Of a DNA stretch of 64,000 nucleotides, positions 16,424-25,151 are shown one piece after another. The stretch lies in the NCBI GenBank assembly GCA_963732095.1, contig CAVSZA010000017.1, forward strand, positions 1 through 64,000. Direction: 5' to 3'. The position numbers and the translations under genes are program-made. This DNA is from AP-15 sp963732095 (GTDB lineage Bacteria; Pseudomonadota; Alphaproteobacteria; ATCC43930; CGMCC-115725). The notes under the pieces were generated by a model. The model worked only from the letters and a program-made list of their open reading frames with translations, had not been told where the DNA came from and did no database searches. The stretch's first letter is position 1. Every line of letters begins with the position of its first letter.

Positions 16424-17287
16424 ATGATCAAGACAATTCTCGTAGCGGCGACCGGAAGCCAGACGGACAATGCCGTCTTCACATCAGCCCTGGCGGCGGC
16501 CCGCGCGTTCAATGCGCATCTCGACTTCTTACACGTTCGTGTCGACGCCGCAGCCATGGTGGCGGCGATGGCGACCGACGGAAGCGGTGCTGCGATGGTC
16601 AGCGGTCTGGTCGAACGGATAGACGAGGAAGCCACCCGACGGGAAGACACGGCCAGGCAGCTGTTCCAACGCTTTTGCGAGCGCGAGAGGCTGGCGATCG
16701 CGGATACCCCGGCCGGCCAGCAGAGCCCGACGGCGCAATGGCTTCGGCAGACCGGCGACGAGGCCTATTGGGTTCGGGAATATGGCCGAGCGGCAGACCT
16801 TCTGGTTATTGGACACCCGGCCGACGATCAGGGTGTCTCGATCGATACGATTGAAGCGGCGCTGGTCGGCGCCGGGAGGCCGGTGCTGATTGTGCCCGCC
16901 GGCCCGCTGGTCTCCCTTCCCGAAACGATCGTCATCGCCTGGAAGGCAGCGCCGGAAGCGGCCCGGGCGGTAACCGCGGCGATGCCGCTCCTGTCAAAGG
17001 CGAAGCGGGTCCTGATCGTAACCGTGGCCGAGGAAGAGGGCCTCTCGGACGAGGAGGGTACTCGGCTGATGACCGCTCTCACTTGGCATGGCCTCAACGC
17101 GTCGACCCGTCACCTGCGGCCCGACCGGCTAGGCGCCGCCGACACGCTACTCGCGGCCGCCGCCGAGGAAAACGCCCTCCTTGTCATGGGCGCCTATGGC
17201 CACAGCCGCTTGCGCGAATGGATTTTTGGCGGCTTTACCGAGCGCGTGCTGCGCGGCGCCGTGGTGCCGGTGCTGATGATGCATTGA
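16424..17287 (+). CDS. universal stress protein, tandem UspA domains
   Basis: A 287-residue protein made of two UspA-type domains. The second ends with the ATP-binding pattern MGAYGHSRLREWIFGGFTER (G-2x-G-9x-G(S/T)). The first is degenerate in this loop (VIGHPADDQGVS). The start has a strong ribosome binding site (TGGAGGT) five bases upstream. An FNR/FixK-like box precedes it, suggesting induction when oxygen is low. Tandem Usps of this size are usual stress or dormancy proteins. Confidence 0.9.
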   Translation: MIKTILVAATGSQTDNAVFTSALAAARAFNAHLDFLHVRVDAAAMVAAMATDGSGAAMVSGLVERIDEEATRREDTARQLFQRFCERERLAIADTPAGQQSPTAQWLRQTGDEAYWVREYGRAADLLVIGHPADDQGVSIDTIEAALVGAGRPVLIVPAGPLVSLPETIVIAWKAAPEAARAVTAAMPLLSKAKRVLIVTVAEEEGLSDEEGTRLMTALTWHGLNASTRHLRPDRLGAADTLLAAAAEENALLVMGAYGHSRLREWIFGGFTERVLRGAVVPVLMMH

Positions 17288-17386
17288 GGGCAGACCCACC
17301 CGGGCGAGAGATTGTAGGAAAGGAGTGGCGCTGGCCCGAGGTGGTTAGTGTTTAGCTTTCAACAAACGCGATCACAGAGAACCTCG

Positions 17387-17788
17387 ATGCTAGTTATTCC
17401 ACTCGATAGACTTGCCTTCATCATCGTCAAAGCGCGGGAGTTCGATGCCGAGGTGCCGGTCGAGCCGGATGCGGCGACGGGCTCCGATCCGGTCGACGAT
17501 GACGAGCGGCAAATCCTGCTCGACACGCCGGACAATCCGACCGAGCAGGAATTACGCGACGCAATCGACGGGCTCGGCATCCCCGAACGTCAGGAGTTGC
17601 TCGCGCTCATGTGGCTCGGCCGCGGCGACTATGACGCGGACAGCTGGCCGGAGGCGCTGCGAGAGGCAGGAGAGAGCACGATCGCGAGCGTGACGGATTA
17701 TCTCGTCAGCACGCCGCTCCTCGGCGACTATCTCGAAGAGGGAGCCTCTGCCCTAGGGCTCTCGCTCGAGGATTTCGAGAGAGGGTGA
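17387..17788 (+). CDS. DUF3775 family protein
   Basis: A 133-residue acidic protein. It has an N-terminal IPLDRLAFIIVKAREFDAE, a central run of acidic residues, then the segment GLGIPERQELLALMWLGRGD followed by a C-terminal helix pair (VSTPLLGDYLEEGASALGL). This matches the DUF3775 family known from alphaproteobacteria, for which no function is established. The ATG at 17387 gives the family N-terminus; a GTG at 17348 is possible. It lies 19 bases before the DUF2236 gene and may share its transcript. Confidence 0.75.
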   Translation: MLVIPLDRLAFIIVKAREFDAEVPVEPDAATGSDPVDDDERQILLDTPDNPTEQELRDAIDGLGIPERQELLALMWLGRGDYDADSWPEALREAGESTIASVTDYLVSTPLLGDYLEEGASALGLSLEDFERG

Positions 17789-17807
17789 TAGCGCCTCGCT
17801 TCGCCGA

Positions 17808-18776
17808 ATGACGCGGGAACCATACGCCATCGTCACGGAGGCCGATCTCGAGCGCGAGCTGACGATAGCCCGCTCCGCCGGGGCGGATCCCACGGCGGGC
17901 ATCTTTGGCCCGAATTCGGTCATCTGGCGCATCGACCGAGAGGCGGCGGTTTTCCTTGGAGCGGGTCGCGCGTTGCTGCTGCAGCTCGCCCATCCTTGGG
18001 TCGCCGCCGCCATCGCCCAACATTCCCGGAGTTTGACCGACCCGATCGGCCGGTTTCACCGGACCTTCAGCACTGTCTTTACGATGGTCTTCGGCACGAC
18101 TGACCAAGCGCTCGCGACCGCCCGCCGCCTGCATCGCCGCCATACCGCGATCGGCGGCACACTGACCGAGGATGTCGGCGCTTTTGCTGCCGGCTCGCCC
18201 TATTGCGCCAATGATGTCGCGGCGCTGCGCTGGGTTCACGCAACATTGACCGACAGCGCGCTCTTAGTCTACCAGCTCGTCAACCCGCTACTGTCGGCCC
18301 GTGATCGAGAGCGCTATTACGCTGATGCCCGACTGTTCGCGGCGCTGTTCGGCATTCCGCAGAGCGCGCTGCCGCAGTGCTGGACGGACTTTGCCGGGTA
18401 CGTCGATGACATGTTCAGCTCGGACACGCTCGCGGTGGGCACCGCCGCCCGCAGCATCGCCGCCGAGCTGTTCTCCGGCGCCGGAACCCGTCTGCGCGCG
18501 CCGTTCTGGTATCGAGCTTTGACCGCCAGCCTGTTGCCGCCTCGGCTGCGGGATGCGTTCGAGTTGCCGTATGGTCCCTCGGAGCTGCGCTCCGTCGAGC
18601 GGGCGCTTACCCTGTTCCGCCATGTCCATCCCTGGGTGCCGGCCCGTTTGCGTTATGTCGCGCCCTATCACGAGGCGCTCGCGCGGCTTGCCGGGCGCGA
18701 CCGGCCGGCGCCCTTGACACGGCTCCTCAACCGTTTCTGGATCGGCCGGAGTTCGATGGCGATCGGCGGAGACTAA
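17808..18776 (+). CDS. oxygenase MpaB / DUF2236 family protein
   Basis: A 322-residue protein of the DUF2236 family, related to rubber oxygenase (Lcp) and MpaB. Recognisable parts are IWRIDREAAVFLGAGRALLL, QLAHPWVAAAIAQHS, then PIGRFHRTFSTVFTMVFG and the WVHATLTDSALLVYQ segment. Some family members are haem oxygenases; the substrate here is unknown. Its stop is only three bases before the next start (18780), so translation is probably coupled to the 374-residue protein that precedes the selenoprotein. Confidence 0.82.
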   Translation: MTREPYAIVTEADLERELTIARSAGADPTAGIFGPNSVIWRIDREAAVFLGAGRALLLQLAHPWVAAAIAQHSRSLTDPIGRFHRTFSTVFTMVFGTTDQALATARRLHRRHTAIGGTLTEDVGAFAAGSPYCANDVAALRWVHATLTDSALLVYQLVNPLLSARDRERYYADARLFAALFGIPQSALPQCWTDFAGYVDDMFSSDTLAVGTAARSIAAELFSGAGTRLRAPFWYRALTASLLPPRLRDAFELPYGPSELRSVERALTLFRHVHPWVPARLRYVAPYHEALARLAGRDRPAPLTRLLNRFWIGRSSMAIGGD

Positions 18777-18779
18777 GCC

Positions 18780-19904
18780 ATGGCGGCGCCTGCAATCAAG
18801 CCTGAGCAGACCGAGAGGAGCGTGCTGCGGGTGCCGGCGGCCACCGACCTCGTCGAGTGGTATTTCGAGCAGGGATGGACCGATGGGCTGCCGGTGGTGC
18901 CGCCGACGCGCGAGCTGGTCGATGCTTTTGTCGAGGCGCTCGGCGGCGATCCGCAGCTTGTCGAGTGCAAAGTGCCGCCTCGGTATGGCGGTTTGACCCG
19001 CGAGGTACTGGCCATCAACATGGTCATGGCGGGCTGCAAAGCCCAATACGCGCCGGTGGTGCGCGCGGCAATGCTGGCGTTGACCGCGAAGGCCTTCAAT
19101 CTGAACGGTGTCCAGGCGACGACTCACATGGCGGCGCCGCTCTTGGTGGTCAACGGGCCGATTGCCCGTGAGATCGGCATGAACGGCGATTGCAACGCGT
19201 TCGGCTCCGGCAACCGCGCCAATGCGACGATCGGCCGGGCTCTGCGCCTCGTGCTGCTCAATGTCGGCGGCGGTTGGCCGGGCGACCTAGACAAGAGCAC
19301 GCTCGGCCATCCCGGCAAATACACGTATTGCGTCGCCGAGAACGAAGCGGCGAGCCCATGGGCGCCTTACCATGTCGAGAAGGGGTTCAGCCCCGACGAC
19401 TCTGCAGTGTTCGTGCTGGCGGCCGAGCCGCCGCACAGCGTCACCAACCATGTCGCGAACGACCCCGAGGGCATCCTCGACAGCATCTGCTCGGCAATGA
19501 GCACGATCGCCAACAATAATGCGGTGTCGAGCGGGCATTGCGCGGTCGTGATCGGGCCGGAACATGCCCGCACGATCGCCGCCAAGGGCTGGACCCGGCA
19601 CGACGTGCGCAATTATTTGGCGCTGCACGCCTACAATCTCTTTTCAGAGCTGACCTTCAATGAGCGCTATGGCAAGATCTACAACCGCAATCTGCCGAAA
19701 TGGTACAAGCGCGAGCCGGACGCGCGCATCCCGATCGTACCCGGCCCCGACCACATCCACCTCTTCGTCATCGGCGGCGAAGCCGGGCGGTTTTCTGCCT
19801 TCATCCCCGGCTGGGGCCACATGTCCTCCCCGGTATTGCGCAGCATCGAAACAGCCGCGGAGCCGAAGGCGCCGATCTGCGTCGACGGCACCTGCTACCT
19901 ATAG
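18780..19904 (+). CDS. conserved protein of unknown function upstream of the selenoprotein
   Basis: A 374-residue cytosolic-looking protein with no signal peptide. I do not recognise an assigned function. Conserved-looking segments include WYFEQGWTDGLPVVPPTREL, NGDCNAFGSGNRANATIGRA, LGHPGKYTYCVAENE and a C-terminal tail ending in CVDGTCYL, which has a paired-Cys pattern that could be redox-active. It starts three bases after DUF2236 and is followed, across a palindromic repeat, by the UGSC selenoprotein gene on the same strand. The context makes it the likely functional partner of that selenoprotein, possibly another subunit of one enzyme; this is inference. Confidence 0.75.
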   Translation: MAAPAIKPEQTERSVLRVPAATDLVEWYFEQGWTDGLPVVPPTRELVDAFVEALGGDPQLVECKVPPRYGGLTREVLAINMVMAGCKAQYAPVVRAAMLALTAKAFNLNGVQATTHMAAPLLVVNGPIAREIGMNGDCNAFGSGNRANATIGRALRLVLLNVGGGWPGDLDKSTLGHPGKYTYCVAENEAASPWAPYHVEKGFSPDDSAVFVLAAEPPHSVTNHVANDPEGILDSICSAMSTIANNNAVSSGHCAVVIGPEHARTIAAKGWTRHDVRNYLALHAYNLFSELTFNERYGKIYNRNLPKWYKREPDARIPIVPGPDHIHLFVIGGEAGRFSAFIPGWGHMSSPVLRSIETAAEPKAPICVDGTCYL

Positions 19905-19945
19905 CAGCCCCACCAAATGAGTTTGGGGCCCGTCAATGTAATTAC

Positions 19946-20027
19946 CGTCGCCCCCGCGAAAGCGGAGGTCCAGGAGATCAGCCGCAGAACCCTGCGGCCC
20001 TGGGTTCCCGCTTTCGCGGGAATGACG
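19946..20027. repeat. dispersed palindromic repeat, copy B
   Basis: An 82-bp imperfect palindrome, CGTCGCCCCCGCGAAAGCGG on the left and CCCGCTTTCGCGGGAATGACG on the right, of the same family as 7179-7251. It lies between the 374-residue protein gene and the selenoprotein gene and could form a strong transcript hairpin there. Confidence 0.75.
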
Positions 20028-20049
20028 AAATGGGCTGGAGAACCCCCCG

Positions 20050-20595
20050 ATGAACAATGAGCCGGATCAGATCGTTTTCGATCCACGCGGTGTCGTCGAG
20101 ACGGAGCCGCTCGCGCTTTCTGAACGCCCCGCCACGCTCGAGGGGCTGCGATTGGGCGTCCTCGACAACACCAAATGGAACGCCAATCGCCTGCTGCGCA
20201 AGACCGTGGCGAAACTGCAGCAAGAAACCTCCTTTGCCGCAGTGAACTATTACCGCAAGGAGAGCTTCTCCAAGGAAGCCGACCCGGCGCTGATCGCGGC
20301 CATCGCCGCCGATAACGACGTCGTGGTGACCGCGATCGGCGACTGAGGGTCGTGCACGTCGTGCTGTACGCATGACGGCATCAGATTGGAAGCCGCCGGC
20401 CGCCCCACGGCAGTTGTCGTCACCACGGAGTTCCTGCACGAGGCAGAGGTGCAGCGCGACGCGCTCGGCATGCGCGACCTCACCCCGATCGTAATCGACC
20501 ACCCGCTCAGCACTCTGACTGACGAAGAGATCGAGCAGCGCGCGCAGCAAGCCGCCGCTCAATGCGCCGCCATCTTGCTTGGGCGCTCTCTCTGA
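20050..20595 (+). CDS. UGSC-motif selenoprotein (in-frame TGA read as selenocysteine)
   Basis: Reading from the ATG at 20050 gives 98 residues, then a TGA at 20344-20346, then an uninterrupted frame to TGA at 20593-20595: 181 residues if TGA is selenocysteine. Around it the product reads VVVTAIGD-U-GSCTSCCTHDGIRLE, the hallmark of the UGSC family of (seleno)proteins, with U99 and C102 as a redox pair and a further C105-C106. The part after the TGA (TAVVVTTEFLHEAEVQRDALG) resembles, in general layout, the post-Sec part of glycine/sarcosine reductase B subunits; distant homology is inference. A SECIS-like hairpin begins 10 bases after the TGA. An ordinary gene caller would stop at residue 98. 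Confidence 0.85.
20357..20377 (+). promoter_or_regulatory. bacterial SECIS-like hairpin
   Basis: Immediately downstream of the in-frame TGA, CGTCGTGC (20357-20364) pairs with GCATGACG (20370-20377) over eight positions, one of them G-U, around a five-base loop TGTAC. The loop starts 18 bases after the TGA and has a G in its first two positions. These agree with the known bacterial SECIS rules (TGA to loop 16-37 bases, G near the loop start). SelB binding is not shown. Confidence 0.75.
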
Positions 20596-20629
20596 GACCT
20601 AAATTGATATCGCGCGTGCTGGGGCTCAC

Positions 20630-20884
20630 ATGCTTCGTTTCACGGCGATCATCTTCCTGTGCACAAGCACCGCTGCGTTCGCGCAGCGGCCGAGCCGACC
20701 CTACGACTACACGGTCTTGATGCGGGAGATCTGCCGGCAATACGCGAACGCGCAGATTGGGATGCCGGCTGATCTCATGTTCAATCAGTGCATGTCTGAG
20801 CGGCACTGTCGGGTGTCTTCCGGCTCCTCAACCTATCAATGCGAATTGCCCGGGCCGATGACATGGCATGGCGGTGGTTACTAG
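20630..20884 (+). CDS. small exported Cys-containing protein
   Basis: An 84-residue hypothetical protein. Residues 1-19 (MLRFTAIIFLCTSTAAFAQ) look like a cleavable signal peptide with an AFA-Q site. The mature part has Cys in REICRQYANAQ, NQCMSERHCRV and YQCELPG, four in all and enough for two disulfides in the periplasm. I recognise no family. It starts 34 bases after the selenoprotein stop, so it could be co-transcribed, although it may equally be independent. Confidence 0.6.
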   Translation: MLRFTAIIFLCTSTAAFAQRPSRPYDYTVLMREICRQYANAQIGMPADLMFNQCMSERHCRVSSGSSTYQCELPGPMTWHGGGY

Positions 20885-21062
20885 AGATGCCGCCGATGCG
20901 GTATTCGCATAGCAACGCTTAAATTGCCATATTCTTATCCCATTCTGCGGCCCGCGGCCGAGGACCGTTTTACCCGTTTTCCCTTGCAGTAACAGGTTGG
21001 TTGGCAAACGGTCGAGGATCGGATTAGGTTAACAGCTCGGACCGATAAAAAGGGGAGGAACG

Positions 21063-23126
21063 ATGCGGTGCGGACTGCAAATCGTCCTGTTGGGAGCTCT
21101 CGGCGTGCTCATCGCGGGAATGGGCGCGGTTTGGGCCGCCGATCCGGAAATCGACAAGCTGCTGCAGAACCCGGTCGGCAAGGACTGGGTGACGAATGGC
21201 GGCAATATGACTAACGAACGCTACTCTACGCTGAAGCAAATCGACACCACCAACGTCAAGCAGCTCAAAGGAGCCTGGATGACCCGACTCAAGGGCTCCG
21301 GGCTCGGCGGCAAGTATTCGTTCGAGGCGACGCCGCTCGTCAAAGACGGCATCATGTATATCAGCACCGGGAACGACGATGTCTTCGCGCTCGATGCCAA
21401 GACCGGCCAGATCCTTTGGGAGCACTGGTCCGGCATCGGCCAGACGATCTCGACGATCTGCTGCGGCTGGCTCAACCGCGGGCTGGCGATGGGCGAAGGG
21501 ATGCTCTTCATCGGCCAGCTCGACGCGAATATGGTCGCGCTCGACATCAAGACCGGCAAGGAGGTGTGGCGGACCCCGGTCGAGGACTGGCACAATGGTT
21601 ACGGGATCACCAACGCGCCGCTCTATTTCGACGGGATCGTCTATAGCGGCATCACCGGCGGTGAATTCGGCATACGCGGGCGTCTGACTGCGCTCGACGC
21701 CAAGACCGGCAAGATCCTCTGGCGGGCCTACACGCTACCGGCCCCGGGTGAGGTCGGCAGCGATACCTGGCCGGCGGGGACCGATCACGCGATGCGCGGC
21801 GGAGCGTCGATCTGGAACACCCCGGCTCTCGACCCGGAACTCGGCCTCGTCTACTTCGCCGTCGGCAATTGCGGACCTGATTACGATGGATCGATGCGCG
21901 AAGGCGATAATTTGTTCTGCGCCTCTGTCCTCGCGGTGAACGCGAAGACTGGCAAGTATGCCTGGCATTTCCAGGAGGTTCACCACGACATCTGGGATTA
22001 CGACGCGGCGAGCCCAGTCGTCCTGTTCGATACGATCAATGGCGAGCCGCGCAAGGGCATCGCCCAGGCCGGCCGCACTGGCTGGGTCTACATTCTCGAC
22101 CGGACTAACGGCAAGCCGCTGATCGGTGTCGAGGAGCGCGCCGTGCCGCAGGAGCCGAAGCAGAAGACGGCGAAAACGCAGCCCTTCCCGCTCGGCGACG
22201 CGATCGTGCCGCAATGTGCCGAGCCCATGCCTGCGAGCGGCTACGAAAAGGCCGGCTGCATCTTCGAGGCGTTCTGGGAAGAGCCCGTGCTGATCCAGCC
22301 CTCGGGGATCGGCGGCACCAATTGGGCGCCGATGTCGTACAATCCGGAAACGGGGAGCTTCTACGTTTCCGGCACGATCCGGACCAGTGCCTTTGCGCGC
22401 TACGGCCATACCTACAAGCTCGGGCTGCGCTATACCGGCGGCACCGCGGCGGCGCCGATCGGGTCGGCGATGAGCGGTACCTTTACCGCAATCGGCGGCA
22501 ACACCAACAAGATCGTTTGGCAGAACAAGACGCCATATCGCGTCGGTCAGGGAGGCGGATCAACGACGACCGCCGGCGGCCTTGTTTTCCGTGGCGAGCC
22601 GGACGGTAATTTCTTGGCAAACAATGCCAAGACCGGTGAAGAGTTGTGGCGGTTCCAAACTGGGTTCGGGGCCGATGCCCCTCCTGCGGTCTACGAGGTA
22701 AACGGGGAGGAGTATGTCGCGATTGCGACCGGCGGCAATCAGGGGATGCTCAGTGCAAATGGTGATGCGGTGTGGGTATTTTCGCTGAAGGGGCAATTGG
22801 GGCCACTATGGCCGCCTCCCGCGCCGCAAAGCATCGCCGGGCCCACGGGGCCGGTTGCGGACGGAGTCGACACGATCAAAATCGGCAACAACAACGTCGA
22901 ATATTCCTATGGGCCGAGCCGCACGCGGGTAAAGGCCGGAACCACGGTGACCTTCACCAATGTCGGCGATGTCCAGCACACGGCGACGGCGTTCGAAAAG
23001 GGGAAATGGGACACCGGCGCATTGGAGAAAGGGGAGTCGAAGGCCATCACCTTCTCTGAGCCCGGCACCTACTACTACATCTGCACGCCGCATCCGTGGA
23101 TGTACGGCCAAATCATCGTCGAATAG
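21063..23126 (+). CDS. PQQ-dependent dehydrogenase fused to a C-terminal cupredoxin
   Basis: A 687-residue periplasmic protein. Residues 1-25 are a signal peptide ending AVWA-A. About residues 30-580 form a PQQ beta-propeller with repeated AL-x-A-KTG-x-ILW motifs, the adjacent Cys pair in STICCGWLN that forms the PQQ-capping disulfide, and an active-site segment HHDIWDYDAAS. Residues about 600-687 form a type-1 copper domain: His in DVQHTATAF and Cys-His-Met in CTPHPWMYG. The fusion lets electrons pass from PQQ to copper within one chain instead of to a separate cytochrome. The substrate is probably an alcohol or aldose and cannot be fixed. Confidence 0.9.
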   Translation: MRCGLQIVLLGALGVLIAGMGAVWAADPEIDKLLQNPVGKDWVTNGGNMTNERYSTLKQIDTTNVKQLKGAWMTRLKGSGLGGKYSFEATPLVKDGIMYISTGNDDVFALDAKTGQILWEHWSGIGQTISTICCGWLNRGLAMGEGMLFIGQLDANMVALDIKTGKEVWRTPVEDWHNGYGITNAPLYFDGIVYSGITGGEFGIRGRLTALDAKTGKILWRAYTLPAPGEVGSDTWPAGTDHAMRGGASIWNTPALDPELGLVYFAVGNCGPDYDGSMREGDNLFCASVLAVNAKTGKYAWHFQEVHHDIWDYDAASPVVLFDTINGEPRKGIAQAGRTGWVYILDRTNGKPLIGVEERAVPQEPKQKTAKTQPFPLGDAIVPQCAEPMPASGYEKAGCIFEAFWEEPVLIQPSGIGGTNWAPMSYNPETGSFYVSGTIRTSAFARYGHTYKLGLRYTGGTAAAPIGSAMSGTFTAIGGNTNKIVWQNKTPYRVGQGGGSTTTAGGLVFRGEPDGNFLANNAKTGEELWRFQTGFGADAPPAVYEVNGEEYVAIATGGNQGMLSANGDAVWVFSLKGQLGPLWPPPAPQSIAGPTGPVADGVDTIKIGNNNVEYSYGPSRTRVKAGTTVTFTNVGDVQHTATAFEKGKWDTGALEKGESKAITFSEPGTYYYICTPHPWMYGQIIVE

Positions 23127-23135
23127 TCACCCCGC

Positions 23136-23771
23136 CTACCGGGCGGGGGGTCGCGCCAGCCGCATACCGAGCAGTGGGGCGGCTGCCTCCGGCGGCAGCT
23201 TAGCGTAATCGCGCGGTATCTCGAACAACGCGGCGTCCTGCGCGCCGATTTTCACTTGGCGCAATTCCCAGCGAAACGTCGAGACCTTGCCTTTGCCGGT
23301 TGTGAGCCTGGCATCACACTTCATCGGGATGCCGTCCTCGCTGAGCCACAGCGAGCCGACCGCGCGACCCTGCGGCTTCTCCTCGTCCAAATCGTATTTC
23401 GTCGTCGCGATGCCGTTGACGATTTCCTGCCCCACAGGTTTGCGCAGAAGGTGGGGGTCGCCGAGAAGCGACAGCTCTTTCGGAAGCGCGAATTCGACGA
23501 CGGTATGCAATTTCGGCAGGATGATGTCGCCGATCGCGCTGCCGGAACGCAGGATGAAGATCGGTCTTAAGGCCGGCAGGTCCTGCTCGTGGCGCTGTTG
23601 GCCAGGCATATGCCACATCCGGCCCACGTAGCTTTGCCCATCGATGACCAGCACCCGCTCCGCGCTGAACCCGACGCGAGCATCACCGAGCGTCTCCGCG
23701 GATGCCGATGCCGCGATCAGCGACAGCACGGCGAGCGGGAACGCGATCAGGAACCGATGGAGCATGTGCAT
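23136..23771 (-). CDS. exported protein of unknown function (DUF4412-like)
   Basis: A 211-residue protein with a signal peptide (FLIAFPLAVLSLIAASASA, cleavage before ETLG). The mature part is mostly beta-strand, with the pattern YVGRMWHMPGQQRHEQDL, then GIATTKYDLDEEK and LWLSEDGIPMKCDARL near the middle. This layout, a target conversion followed by 'G-x-x-T-x-K-Y', resembles LolA/DUF4412-like periplasmic proteins. No function is assigned. It is convergent with the PQQ dehydrogenase gene, nine bases away. Confidence 0.65.
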   Translation of the reverse strand: MHMLHRFLIAFPLAVLSLIAASASAETLGDARVGFSAERVLVIDGQSYVGRMWHMPGQQRHEQDLPALRPIFILRSGSAIGDIILPKLHTVVEFALPKELSLLGDPHLLRKPVGQEIVNGIATTKYDLDEEKPQGRAVGSLWLSEDGIPMKCDARLTTGKGKVSTFRWELRQVKIGAQDAALFEIPRDYAKLPPEAAAPLLGMRLARPPAR

Positions 23772-23948
23772 CTCAATTCTCGATCGTCGTCCGCTGTTAG
23801 GCGGCCAATGAGGCAGTTTGGCGGCAGACTAGACAGCGGCCTCACAAAGCCTATCTTTGCACGCGCGGATCTTGTCGCCGAAACGGAACACAGAAATGGA
23901 TGAAAAGATCGGACGCTACGCGTTCCGCAAGCGTGCGCTGGGCAGGTG

Positions 23949-25151
23949 ATGAACGACAGCGGCGGAACGGTCACAATTCGGGTCCATGCGGCGATAGCCG
24001 AAATACCGGCCGCTGCCTGGGATGCCTGCGCGGGCAATGTCAATCCGACTATTTCGCATACGTTTCTCAATGCGATGGAGGAAAGCGGCTCGACGACGAC
24101 CCGCACGGGATGGATGCCACAACATCTTTCTCTCGCAGGACCGGACGGCGAGATCACCGGTGTCGTCCCGCTCTACGCCAAGACGCATTCCCATGGCGAA
24201 TACATCTTCGACTATGGCTGGGCGGATGCCTATGAGCGCGCCGGCGGCCGGTATTACCCCAAGCTGTTGTCGGCTGTGCCGTTCACCCCGGTGCCGGGCC
24301 CCCGCTTACTGCTGCACCCATCCGCATCGGCCGAGACCCGCGAGCATCTCCTTGCCGGAATGGTCGAGTTCACGAAGCGGCGCCGAATCTCGTCATTGCA
24401 CGTCAACTTTCCCGACCCGGCCGAGGCCGAGGCGCTGACCGAGGCGGGATTTCTGCAACGGCTCGGCCAGCAATTCCACTGGACCAATGAGGGGTACCGC
24501 GATTTCGATGACTTCCTCGCGGCGCTGAATTCGCGGAAACGCAAAGCGGTGAAGAAGGAGCGGCGGGAGGCGCTCGCCCGCGGCCTCGAGATCGAAGTGC
24601 TGACTGGGCCCGACCTGAAGCCACGCCACTGGGACGCGTTTTTCGAATTCTACCTCGCGACTTCCGATCGCAAATGGGGCTCGGCCTACCTAAATCGCCG
24701 CTTTTTCGCGATGATCGGCGAACGGATGCCGGAAAAGCTCGTACTCTTCATGGCCCGGCGCGGCACCAACTACGTCGCCGGCGCGTTCAACCTGCTCGGC
24801 AAGGATACGATCTACGGCCGCAACTGGGGCAGTTACGGCGACTATAAATTCCTCCATTTCGAGTGCTGCTATTACCAAGCGATCGAGTTTGCGATCACCC
24901 GCGGACTGAAGCGCGTCGAGGCCGGCGCGCAGGGCCCGCATAAGATACAGCGCGGCTATCTGCCCGTGCCGACCTACAGCGCCCACTGGATCCCCGATCC
25001 GGCGTTCCGCCGGGCAGTCGCCCAATTCCTGGCGCGCGAACGCCAAATGATCGAGCACAAGATGGAGGGGCTCGGAGAATTTTCCCCGTTCCGCCATGAG
25101 GAGACCGCGTGCCCTTCCTCCGAGCAGAACGAAAAGGCGCGAGGGAGCTGA
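23949..25151 (+). CDS. GNAT/FemAB-like N-acyltransferase (DUF482 type)
   Basis: A 400-residue protein matching the family annotated as peptidogalycan biosynthesis or DUF482: HTFLNAMEESGSTTTRTGW, PLYAKTHSHGEYIFDYGWA, then LNSRKRKAVKKERREA and the C-terminal GRNWGSYGDYKFLHFECCYY with AGAQGPHKIQRGYLP. The fold is a double GNAT as in FemABX, which add amino acids to lipid or peptidoglycan precursors; the bacterial role of this subfamily is not established. Start at the ATG at 23949; a GTG precedes it directly. The stop abuts the convergent clpA stop with no gap. Confidence 0.82.
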   Translation: MNDSGGTVTIRVHAAIAEIPAAAWDACAGNVNPTISHTFLNAMEESGSTTTRTGWMPQHLSLAGPDGEITGVVPLYAKTHSHGEYIFDYGWADAYERAGGRYYPKLLSAVPFTPVPGPRLLLHPSASAETREHLLAGMVEFTKRRRISSLHVNFPDPAEAEALTEAGFLQRLGQQFHWTNEGYRDFDDFLAALNSRKRKAVKKERREALARGLEIEVLTGPDLKPRHWDAFFEFYLATSDRKWGSAYLNRRFFAMIGERMPEKLVLFMARRGTNYVAGAFNLLGKDTIYGRNWGSYGDYKFLHFECCYYQAIEFAITRGLKRVEAGAQGPHKIQRGYLPVPTYSAHWIPDPAFRRAVAQFLARERQMIEHKMEGLGEFSPFRHEETACPSSEQNEKARGS

